A stretch of DNA of 33,433 bases from CAZBBC01 sp964489835 (GTDB lineage Bacteria > Calditrichota > Calditrichia > JAJRVZ01). The stretch spans positions 1 to 33,433 of the forward strand of contig CAZBBC010000039.1 in the NCBI GenBank assembly GCA_964489835.1, read 5' to 3'. Below, one piece after another: positions 26,337 to 33,433 of this stretch. Every line of letters starts with the position of its first letter. Within the stretch, counting starts at the first letter, position 1. A program made the translations under genes and the position numbers. Under the pieces are notes generated by a model. That model was not told where the DNA came from. It made no database searches and was given only the letters and a program-made list of their open reading frames with translations.

Positions 26337-29300
26337 ATGAAGAATTGTTACTCACCTGAGAATAATTCTGAAGGCTCTTACATTTCCGTTTGGAAAGGGG
26401 CACTCAAATGTAAAAAATCTTTTCTTCTGATGCTGATTTTACTGATTTCAATAACCACCTGTTTTGGGCAGATTTTTGAAGATCGTGGTAATACTGTGGA
26501 GCAATGGAATATCCTTGACTGGCGAGGCGATGCCAGGGTTTATCCGACTACCGATCCATCCTGTCCTCCGGGGTATGGCCCGGGAGTGTTACATATTGAA
26601 GGCGGCGTTGTACTCGGTATGGCAAAGGGACACAAAATGTCCGAAGGAACATTTGTCGCTCTTTATCGTGAGAATGAACCGCGTGATAAAGACGCCGATG
26701 GGATTATTATGGTAAAATCGGCATACGACCTCGATATCTCTATCGCCCATAACACTAAAGAAGAACGTCCCCATGTCTGGCTTGAGCAGGATAATGATTG
26801 CGGCATCCAGTTACGGTTCTTCAATGCCGCAGGTAAAGAAGAAAATCTGGCAGAACGATGTGGATTTGGTGTCGTCACCGATCCCTGGAACAGGACAAAC
26901 TGGATCTGGCAGAAAGTAACGATCAAAGGAAACATGCTATATGCAAAAACATGGCCGGCTCATGAAGGCGAACCTGAGGAATGGGCTCTTGAGGCAGTGT
27001 ATAAATCCGGTGGAGAGAGGTTCGGCTTTAAAATAAATTCAGGAAATATAAATCTGGCCTATTTTGCGGCCGATACCGGGGACATCTCCATAAAGGTTCC
27101 CTCCACCTTTTTATACGCACCGCTCATGCATATTACCCGGGCAAAAGAAATCGCTTTTACCTTGTTTACGAATCGATTGGATGCTGTAGAGCAGAACCTG
27201 AAAATCAGCGTTTTAAGTAATGGGAAATCAATCGCTGAATCGAGTGTAAACCTCAATATTCCTTCAGGATACAACGAATTCAGAATATCTCTTTCAACAG
27301 AAACGGTAAAAACAGAAGAATTAAAAATCAATATACACCTGCCCAAAGAACCGATGGAAGGCCCTCTTCAATTAGTATTGTCGGACCTGGATGGCCATAC
27401 GATTGCCGAGCGAATGGTAAGTGTTTTACCGGTACGACGAATACGCGAAAGATTTGCTGCACGTGGTAAGACTATAAAGCTTATAGGCGATGTTCTGGCC
27501 AAAGGGGAAAAAAATTCGCAGGCCTATAAAGCGGTTATGGTGATTCATGATGCCGCGAAGTCTCATTTGGATCATACCATCGCTCTTTTCGATGGCGGTG
27601 ATATCGATGGTTCTGACAGGACCTTTCGATTTGTTGATGAAACCTTGGGGGAACTGGGGGGGTACAAGAAGGCATTCTTAACCGAGCTGGATCCGGATAT
27701 GAATCTTTCGATTGCTCCGTGGGACGAAAATGATCGCCGTGGTGTTGGTCCCCCCCCTGAGCGTGGATTTACAGACGCCTATAGCATGCGCTATTTACTC
27801 TCCTTTGGAAATCCCGAAATAAACGCTCAGAGTATGGTCATGGGAAGAACTTATAATGTAACCATACCCTGGAAAATTGTAGGAGGTGTATCGGATAAAG
27901 ATTATCGTTTCGAAGTCCGTGTGGTTAGCCCACTTGGACACCGGGTTGTTGCCAGATCAACAACCGGTCCCGATATACCAACCAGTCAGTGGAAACCGGG
28001 GAATACGTATTTACAGCATGTGAAGTTATCCATATCTCCTGAAGATCCGGCAATGGGCAAAGGACGTCCGGAACAACCGGCTGTACTCGATGAATATCAC
28101 TATCTTTTAATAAGCGTTATTGATCCGGAAACAGGGGCTAAACTCATTCTTGGCAATGCTCCCGGCCCTCAACCGGAACGTGTCGGGCAAAGTTTCTGTG
28201 CCGGGGACTTTTACATTTCATCCAGCCCACTGGAAATCAGCAAGCTCTCTTCAAATGATGGGGTGGCGGGAAACATACGGAACGATTCTGTGACTATTTC
28301 CAATGTGGGTAAAAAAAACCTTAAGGCAGGTGTTCTGTTTAGTGTAAATACAGCATCCGGTCAACTGGTTTACCAGGATTATAAACCTCTCAGTGTAATA
28401 CCTGGTAAAGCGGTGTCGGTCCAATTCAGGTGGGAATCCAACTGGGCAGGAGAACTGTACTTTCAGATTCGATTAGTTAAGAACGGTAAAACCCTGACCG
28501 AAGCAAAAAGAAAGATGACGATCGCTTTACCTGATGGTGTTAAAATCGCCGTATCAAAAGCTAATCATGTTAAGCACGAGGGGGGTAAATTTTATACACC
28601 CATCCGGGTGGATTGCGGTACCAAAAAAGCAGAGGTATTTGTTTTTGCCGATGGCCGCCTGGTTGGCTCTGCCAAAGGGTCCCCATCAATCGAGGTGAAC
28701 ACAGAACCGTGGTTTGGGTATTACGATGTGATCGTGAATATGGGTAAATACAGCTATTCAGAGCGTATAATAGCAACGGTGGTAGAAACCAAAGGCATGG
28801 ATATGATTGTAAACGGTGAACCCTTTCTTATAAAAGGAGTCAACGTTCATGGTCTGAGTGGAAGGAGCCCTGAACATAGTGCCTCGATGATGCGAATCAT
28901 GCGTGAACTAGGATTCAATGCCTGGCGTGGCGACTATCCGCCCCTCTGGCAAATGGCCCTGGCTTACGAACTGAATTCTTTTTACACTGTTTTGGGGCCA
29001 TTCAGTTGTATATCTACAGAGGAAATCTTTGCCCGTCAGGCAGGTCCGCCAATGGCCACTGCACGTGCACTGAGTCATTTACTGGTCGAGAGATACAAAC
29101 ACTCAGCCGGGGTATTGCTTTGGAATTCATGCAACGAGATAGAGGGAGAAAAAGAAGATTTTCTCAATACCCTTAAGCCAGTATTTAAAGCACATGACCC
29201 GTATAACCGGCCGGTACATTACTCGAACCTGTTTGGTCAGGATCTTTACCAGGGACAAGATGTGATGGGAATTAACTATTATTTTGGCGCTGGCCAGTCG

Positions 29301-29867
29301 GCGAAAGATCGCCAGCCGGTAATTCAGCGAAGCATTAACATTGCCCGTAACAATAATATCCCGATCATGTATAATGAATTCAATTCCTATGCCGGCGCCA
29401 TACATTCAACAGGAGTAGAAGCCATGTATGGCCTGTATGAATGGGGAATCGAGCAAGGCATGTGTGGAGGTTTCCAGTATATGAAAGGCAATTCGACCTC
29501 ACACCCTGGCATATTCGATGATGGCTACAATACACATAAAATTTATGATGAAGCTATTATTGATGTCCTGGCAGATGCCGAAATTATACTAAAGAATATG
29601 ACTATTGAAGATGGAAAGGTGATCCTTCAGGTGAGGAACAAGCGCCGCTTTACTTTACGTCAGGTTCGTATGACGCTCACGGCGTCAGGGATGAAGTTAA
29701 AACCAGTTGTATTATCTGATATGGCCCCACAATCGATTCAGGATGTTATTCTCCACTTACCTGATGTAGTAAAAGGGCCGGCCGTAACCCTGGAAGGACA
29801 TATCGAATGTGTAACACATTATGGATTTAAAAGCAAAGTCCCGGTGTCGTTAATAGCAATCCGATAG
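26337..29867 (+). CDS. Large secreted GH2-like glycoside hydrolase
   Basis: A 1,176-residue exported protein. The start is taken at ATG 26337, with AAGG eight bases upstream, although ATG 26331 is also possible. A long charged N-region precedes the signal core SFLLMLILLISITTCFG (residues ~28-44). The middle is a string of beta-rich segments (~45-820), including a probable carbohydrate-binding-like N-part. The C-terminal catalytic barrel opens with the family 2 signature MIVNGEPFLIKGVNVHGLSGRS-like start. It keeps acid/base Glu934 in WNSCNE and nucleophile Glu1014 in MYNEF, 80 residues apart as expected for clan GH-A enzymes. Beta-galactosidase, glucuronidase and mannosidase activities all occur in this family, so specificity is unknown. 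It lies 248 bp after the metabolic cluster and may feed it. Confidence 0.8.
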   Translation: MKNCYSPENNSEGSYISVWKGALKCKKSFLLMLILLISITTCFGQIFEDRGNTVEQWNILDWRGDARVYPTTDPSCPPGYGPGVLHIEGGVVLGMAKGHKMSEGTFVALYRENEPRDKDADGIIMVKSAYDLDISIAHNTKEERPHVWLEQDNDCGIQLRFFNAAGKEENLAERCGFGVVTDPWNRTNWIWQKVTIKGNMLYAKTWPAHEGEPEEWALEAVYKSGGERFGFKINSGNINLAYFAADTGDISIKVPSTFLYAPLMHITRAKEIAFTLFTNRLDAVEQNLKISVLSNGKSIAESSVNLNIPSGYNEFRISLSTETVKTEELKINIHLPKEPMEGPLQLVLSDLDGHTIAERMVSVLPVRRIRERFAARGKTIKLIGDVLAKGEKNSQAYKAVMVIHDAAKSHLDHTIALFDGGDIDGSDRTFRFVDETLGELGGYKKAFLTELDPDMNLSIAPWDENDRRGVGPPPERGFTDAYSMRYLLSFGNPEINAQSMVMGRTYNVTIPWKIVGGVSDKDYRFEVRVVSPLGHRVVARSTTGPDIPTSQWKPGNTYLQHVKLSISPEDPAMGKGRPEQPAVLDEYHYLLISVIDPETGAKLILGNAPGPQPERVGQSFCAGDFYISSSPLEISKLSSNDGVAGNIRNDSVTISNVGKKNLKAGVLFSVNTASGQLVYQDYKPLSVIPGKAVSVQFRWESNWAGELYFQIRLVKNGKTLTEAKRKMTIALPDGVKIAVSKANHVKHEGGKFYTPIRVDCGTKKAEVFVFADGRLVGSAKGSPSIEVNTEPWFGYYDVIVNMGKYSYSERIIATVVETKGMDMIVNGEPFLIKGVNVHGLSGRSPEHSASMMRIMRELGFNAWRGDYPPLWQMALAYELNSFYTVLGPFSCISTEEIFARQAGPPMATARALSHLLVERYKHSAGVLLWNSCNEIEGEKEDFLNTLKPVFKAHDPYNRPVHYSNLFGQDLYQGQDVMGINYYFGAGQSAKDRQPVIQRSINIARNNNIPIMYNEFNSYAGAIHSTGVEAMYGLYEWGIEQGMCGGFQYMKGNSTSHPGIFDDGYNTHKIYDEAIIDVLADAEIILKNMTIEDGKVILQVRNKRRFTLRQVRMTLTASGMKLKPVVLSDMAPQSIQDVILHLPDVVKGPAVTLEGHIECVTHYGFKSKVPVSLIAIR

Positions 29868-29973
29868 GGCAATAAAATAATAGAAAATGTTATTAAACCG
29901 AGGAAAGTTGAAAAACACTTTGTTCGTACTCGTTTAAAAAATTGGTCATTATAATTTTGTATTTATTTAGGAT

Positions 29974-30225
29974 TTAATGATTCGGATTCAAAATTTTATC
30001 AAAGGTGTGTTTCTCCAGTAAATTAAATCCAATCATACACCTGTTGTCTTCGTCCCATAATCGTAATTTTGCCTATTTTAAACTGGCCCAAAATGTTAGT
30101 GGCTTTACGGCCTGAAATTCAGATATCTGTTCATGACAGGCCCGCAAATTATAATAGGGAATGCGTGCGCTTAGATAATGAATGTGATGATAGCCATATC
30201 TAAGTCCGGAAAACAGAATACAAAA
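29974..30225 (-). pseudogene. Decayed C-terminus of a fatty acid desaturase
   Basis: On the minus strand the frame from ~30225 to the TAA at 29974-29976 reads, in part, GYHHIHYLSARIPYYNL, RACHE, FQAVKPLTFWASLK, stop (TAG at 30073-30075), then AKLRLWDEDNRCMIGF and a short tail. This matches the end of membrane fatty acid desaturases, where the third histidine box HHIHHLxPxIPNYxL is followed by KPLTL..SLK..RLWDE...GF. The box is damaged here (HHIHY), an amber stop interrupts it, a further TAG lies in frame upstream, and the rest of the desaturase (over 200 residues) is missing. It is therefore a gene remnant. The flanks 29868-29973 and 30226-30403 show nothing else. Confidence 0.82.
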
Positions 30226-30403
30226 TTGAATCAGAAATTTTAATTTATAAATTGATTTTTGCTAATACCTTTATTATTATAATGATACCTTCCAAAATGC
30301 CCGGATAATTTATTAAAACATCCTATGATAAATTTTGGGCGGCGTGCTTACGATTAAATTCCTTTAAACTAGGAAAAGAATTGATAGAACTTAGGAGCAA
30401 AGA

Positions 30404-31255
30404 ATGACCCGCAGATACAATATCTCCCTGTTATTTTTTGTTTTATTCGTTCAATCAGCCATTTCTCAGGAGGTCCCAAAGGAATTTAATTATTCTACCA
30501 TTACTGAATCATATGGTTATGCTGATAAGCAATATCATCAGGACGTCAGTAAAATCCGGGAACTTGCCTATACGAATGCTAAAAGAAATATACTTGAAAA
30601 ATCAATGATTCATATAAAATCGTATTCAAAAGTTGAGAATTTTATGTTAGAATATGATCTCATTCAAAGTGAATCAGAAGGTTTCTTAAGAATTCTGGAG
30701 AAAAAAGATTTGGGTTTTACCGGAGACAACAGATACTGCGTTTGGATAAAAGCAGAAGTCATATATATCTTTAAGGGTGAAAATATTTCTCAAAAAACAA
30801 ATCAAACCATACAGGGACCCTTGTCTGTTAAAATATGGACAGAAAAGGAGAAATATATTCTGGAAGAAAAAGTAAAAATTTTTCTTCTACCGAATAAAGA
30901 TTGTTATTTAAGGGTGATTTATCATGATGCGCAAAATAATATTTTACAAATATTCCCCAATCAACATCACAAAGATAATTTTTTCAAATCGGATAAGCTA
31001 TATACCATACCTGATGATTCAGATCCCTACGAGTTTACCGTATCGAGTCCTTTTGGCGAAGAAAAAATAACGGTTTTTGCTTCAACCTCACCATTAGGTC
31101 AATCAGAGGTGAATAACCACGGCCCGAACTTTTATAAATTTGATGGAAATGAAAAAGAATATTCTTTTAAAACCAGGGGGGTAAAGATAACCAACAGAGA
31201 AGTTCCAGCGGAATTTTTTCAGGAATCATGTAAGATAATTATTGAAGAAAAATAA
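30404..31255 (+). CDS. Secreted DUF4384-domain protein
   Basis: A 283-residue exported protein with signal peptide MTRRYNISLLFFVLFVQSAISQ. Residues ~25-125 (YGYADKQYHQDVSKIRELAYTNAKRNILE ... RYCVWIKAEVIY) resemble the LPP20-like module found on bacterial envelope proteins. Residues ~138-235 fit DUF4384: SVKIWTEKEKYILEEKVKIFL, NKDCYLRVIYHD, LQIFPNQHHKDNFFK, YTIP and GEEKITVFAST. DUF4384 is often linked to caspase-like or other signalling and conflict proteins; its exact action is unknown. A clear ribosome site (AGGAG, six bases before the ATG) fixes the start. It lies upstream of the sigma factor but is separated from it by a 299-bp spacer rich in repeats, so operon membership is uncertain. 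Confidence 0.8.
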   Translation: MTRRYNISLLFFVLFVQSAISQEVPKEFNYSTITESYGYADKQYHQDVSKIRELAYTNAKRNILEKSMIHIKSYSKVENFMLEYDLIQSESEGFLRILEKKDLGFTGDNRYCVWIKAEVIYIFKGENISQKTNQTIQGPLSVKIWTEKEKYILEEKVKIFLLPNKDCYLRVIYHDAQNNILQIFPNQHHKDNFFKSDKLYTIPDDSDPYEFTVSSPFGEEKITVFASTSPLGQSEVNNHGPNFYKFDGNEKEYSFKTRGVKITNREVPAEFFQESCKIIIEEK

Positions 31256-31266
31256 GATATCTTACC

Positions 31267-31345
31267 TGATCTATTCATACCGCAGTTGTTGGCTGCAATC
31301 AAAAAAAGAATTTATCCACGGATTACACGAATTAACACGGATTAA
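31267..31345 (+). repeat. Dispersed intergenic repeat, copy 2, plus ACGGATT units
   Basis: TGATCTATTCATACCGCAG...GGCTGCAA repeats the element at 20346. It runs into TTATCCACGGATTACACG and AATTAACACGGATTAAAAC, a tandem-like unit of the kind scattered in many environmental genomes. The spacer up to 31554 also has a GTTGCGTCGCTGCGTCGTCG patch near 31431. No gene is visible. Confidence 0.65.
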
Positions 31346-31554
31346 AACTAAAATAATTATTTATTAATTTTTAACAAAGAGATCTAATCCAACTAAAAAA
31401 CAATAACACAACTCATTTAAAAATAAACCGTTGCGTCGCTGCGTCGTCGCGAGAGATGAAATATCCAGGGTAGCAAAATAATAATTTATATTACTAAAAT
31501 CATATTATCGTACAATAAGAATTATACAGACATTAAAAAATCCGGATATTGAGT

Positions 31555-32310
31555 ATGAAATTAAGGTCTGGACCTGAGGATCAATTTTTTGAAGATCTTA
31601 TCAATGAGCATCTTCAAATTCTGGAGCGTTATGCCAGTCAAAAATTACGTCAGTTGTTCAATAATGGTATAAAAAATATATCGAAAAGTGAAATAGTATC
31701 TATCGGATATGAAGGTTTATACAAAGCAGCCCTTAAATTTGATAAGACCCAAAATGACAATTTTTATGGATACGCTTGGTATTATGTTGATCTAGCTTTT
31801 AAATCTTATCAAAGAAATATCGATGAAATACACCATGTAACAAGAAAACAAATAAAGATTATAAAAAATGCCATGGATTTACTTAGCCAGAAACTGGAAA
31901 GACAACCAACTGAAAACGAAATTGCTGACCATTTGAAAATGGATATCAAACAAATACGGAAATATAGAAATATTGAGTTAAATCATATCCAGTCTGTTCA
32001 GGATACCGATGAGCCATTTGAATCAGTTGATGAAGAAAATCAAGTTGATGTTTATCTGGAAGAAAGAGAAAAAGAATCAAATTTAGGCAGGGATATGAAT
32101 GAATGTCTTGAAAGCGCCTTATCTGCCGATCAAAAATCAGTTATTGAATTAATGTATTTAGAACATTTAAATGCCGAAGAAATTGCCCTCAAAATATGGG
32201 GTAAGTTTAGCGATAAAGAGAAATTTATGATTTATAATTCTACAAAAAGTGGTAAACAGAAACTAAAAAAATGTATGGAAAAAAAGGGATGGTCCCTCAC
32301 GGATATTTAA
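31555..32310 (+). CDS. Sigma-70 family RNA polymerase sigma factor
   Basis: A 251-residue alternative sigma factor of the FliA/SigB-like size class. Region 2 is visible as ILERYASQKLRQLF, EIVSIGYEGLYKAALKFD and FYGYAWYYVDLAFKSYQRN. Region 3 reads LERQPTENEIADHLKMDIKQIRKYR, a typical sigma region 3 helix pattern. An acidic linker (DTDEPFESVDEENQVD) leads to region 4 (LSADQKSVIELMYLEHLNAEEIALKIWGKF...KQKLKKCM), where the helix-turn-helix has an unusual insert (GKFSDKEKFMIYNST). ATG 31555 is chosen over the TTG two codons upstream because GGAT lies seven bases before it. The genes after it, a small protein and a Lon-like protease, suggest that its activity may be controlled by protein partners. 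Confidence 0.87.
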   Translation: MKLRSGPEDQFFEDLINEHLQILERYASQKLRQLFNNGIKNISKSEIVSIGYEGLYKAALKFDKTQNDNFYGYAWYYVDLAFKSYQRNIDEIHHVTRKQIKIIKNAMDLLSQKLERQPTENEIADHLKMDIKQIRKYRNIELNHIQSVQDTDEPFESVDEENQVDVYLEEREKESNLGRDMNECLESALSADQKSVIELMYLEHLNAEEIALKIWGKFSDKEKFMIYNSTKSGKQKLKKCMEKKGWSLTDI

Positions 32311-32440
32311 TATTAAAAATTTGTAAGTACACTGAGGGAGAGAACCGAACAAATTAGTTTAAATCAATAAATAATTAATTTTTACTCGGTGTGCTCTGTG
32401 GTTGTTTTTTATACTACCATGGATTAAATGTGGAGATAAA

Positions 32441-32818
32441 ATGAAAAAAGAAATTACTTTTTCAGAAGCTATGAACGCCGCCCAAATATATCGACTAACG
32501 CATAAAGAACCTCTCCATTGGGAAACAGCCTGGAAAAAAGCAGCAGCTTCAGCTGGAATTGTCTGGCCTCAGGAAATTATTTCTCACAAAGGAACATACA
32601 AAATTGAAATTATGCAAAGTGAAGATGATGAGAATAAAGGTATCATTATTATTTCAATCCTCAAAGATAAGGACCTGATGGAAGGCAAAATGATTTCAGT
32701 CTGTGATGGAAATGGCAGAAATTTATTGAAAGACACAATTCAAAATGGTCATGCCTATAATTCCAATTTAGATCTTAAAAATATCAATTTAAAATTATTG
32801 GTCAATACCGTTGAATAA
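32441..32818 (+). CDS. Small unknown protein between sigma factor and Lon-like protease
   Basis: A 125-residue protein that I do not recognise. The start ATG 32441 has a good ribosome site (GGAG at 32432-32435). The N-terminal half looks helical (ITFSEAMNAAQIYRLTHKEPLHWETAWKKAAASAGI in parts). The C-terminal half looks beta-rich (YKIEIMQSED, GIIIISILKD, MISVCDGNGRNLL, LDLKNINLKLLVN). There is no signal peptide or membrane span, so it is cytoplasmic. Its stop overlaps the start of the protease gene by eight bases, which implies translational coupling. The position between a sigma factor and a protease would suit an anti-sigma factor or a protease substrate. This is inference only. Confidence 0.75.
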   Translation: MKKEITFSEAMNAAQIYRLTHKEPLHWETAWKKAAASAGIVWPQEIISHKGTYKIEIMQSEDDENKGIIIISILKDKDLMEGKMISVCDGNGRNLLKDTIQNGHAYNSNLDLKNINLKLLVNTVE

Positions 32819-33433
32819 TACCGCTAAAACCAAAATATATGCCTTATTTGACGACAGCTCGGCCGATGAAATAATATTTTCTTACTATGGAGCTCCTCAG
32901 AGTCAAAATATACCGATACGTGCCTATTCCAATGATATCCAGGATTTGGATGTGCAGCGGTCGGTTATTGACGGTGCCTCAGCAGCACTGGCAAATTATG
33001 AGAATTATTTTAAACCCATCGGAGATAGATATTGTTTTGCCTATAAATTTTTTAATGATAATACCAATCAGGCGATTACAGGTAAAAGTGCCGGCCTCGC
33101 TTTTTGTATTAAATTTGCTTTAAAACTATACAAAAATGTAATCCACAAAGAATTGGATTTTTCTGTTGCTGCAACAGGGATTATTGAAATCGATGAAGAT
33201 ACAACCCATATAAAACCGGTAAATAAGATAAACAATAAAATTGAAGCGGTACTAAATTGTCTGGAGGCCGGGGATTTATTTTTATATCCGTTGGAAAATG
33301 AAAGCCAGATTGATCAACAGCTAAAAAATAAAATGGTTGAAAAGCAAATTTCTGCTCATGCGGTTGAAACGGTGGATCAGTCCATAAAAATATTATTTGA
33401 AGGATTTATTGAGAAATCCGAAAACAATAAATC
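32811..33433 (+). CDS. Lon-type (S16) serine protease domain protein, cut by the window edge
   Basis: An open frame from TTG 32811 to the end of the window (207 codons, no stop). It fits the proteolytic domain of Lon: VQRSVIDGASAALANY corresponds to the helix before the active site. GKSAGLAFCIKFAL matches GPSAGxxM...L with catalytic Ser93. DFSVAATGIIEID matches the AMTGEI strand, and IKPVNKINNKIEAV matches PIGGLKEKLLAA, placing Lys143 at the catalytic lysine. LFLYPLENES matches the IP..N segment that follows. No AAA ATPase precedes it, so this is a stand-alone Lon-like protease. What follows in the full protein (for example a SAVED sensor) is outside the window. It overlaps the small gene by eight bases. 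The TTG start is inferred from this overlap, as no ATG occurs early. Confidence 0.78.
   Translation, partial: MNNTAKTKIYALFDDSSADEIIFSYYGAPQSQNIPIRAYSNDIQDLDVQRSVIDGASAALANYENYFKPIGDRYCFAYKFFNDNTNQAITGKSAGLAFCIKFALKLYKNVIHKELDFSVAATGIIEIDEDTTHIKPVNKINNKIEAVLNCLEAGDLFLYPLENESQIDQQLKNKMVEKQISAHAVETVDQSIKILFEGFIEKSENNK

Noticed and set aside
32887..33123. A separate 78-codon gene at the right end
   Set aside because: It lies in another frame inside the Lon-like protease reading, which has conserved motifs and runs uninterrupted to the edge.
1..33433. tRNA or rRNA genes
   Set aside because: I saw no cloverleaf with a TTC-loop motif and no rRNA-like stretch by eye. A covariance search would be needed to exclude a divergent one.

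Overview
The window looks like a scaffold from an uncultivated, AT-rich, Gram-negative bacterium of the broad Bacteroidota / Ignavibacteria / Calditrichota / KSB1 type. The main evidence is a C-terminal secretion tail of the type IX (Por) kind (NYPNPFNP...GLYIYMIRA...KKMILIK) on a giant Asp-box/FN3 protein, a GH92 lipoprotein, a kinase-FlgO-TPR protein, weak Shine-Dalgarno sites with some TTG starts, and short repeats in almost every spacer. Two runs of exactly 10 N (1280-1289 and 4824-4833) are assembly gaps of placeholder length. The second one splits a single gene into two frames.

Layout. (1) 415-7948, minus strand: a CsgG-like protein, a ~1,520-residue secreted beta-propeller/FN3 protein and a GH92 alpha-mannosidase-like lipoprotein. 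(2) 8107-14551: two paralogous AAA ATPase/DUF4143 genes, each preceded by a 43-bp palindrome. Between them lie a DUF2914 membrane protein and a Ser/Thr kinase with FlgO-like and TPR parts. (3) 14631-26088, plus strand: a carbohydrate-type catabolic cluster. It has a perfect palindrome (candidate operator), PIG-L deacetylase, DUF4432 epimerase-like protein, HAD phosphatase, mannitol-dehydrogenase-family oxidoreductase, lipoyl E2, E3, a fused E1 alpha/beta, and a SorE-like zinc dehydrogenase. (4) 26337-29867: a large secreted GH2-like hydrolase. (5) 29974-30225: an unrecognised decayed fatty-acid desaturase C-terminus on the minus strand. (6) 30404-33433: a DUF4384 secreted protein, a sigma-70-family factor, a small unknown protein and, cut by the window edge, a Lon-type (S16) protease domain.

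How the parts may fit together. GH92 and GH2-like enzymes would release sugars outside the cytoplasm. The central cluster would take a sugar or polyol (phosphate) through two oxidoreductases, a phosphatase, an epimerase and a deacetylase to a 2-oxo or acyloin substrate, which a dedicated thiamine-diphosphate/lipoyl complex turns into acyl-CoA. I recognise each family, but not this combination as a described pathway. The sigma / small protein / Lon-like protease trio at the right end resembles protease-released sigma-factor signalling and is the other candidate for an undescribed system. The full protease lies outside the window.
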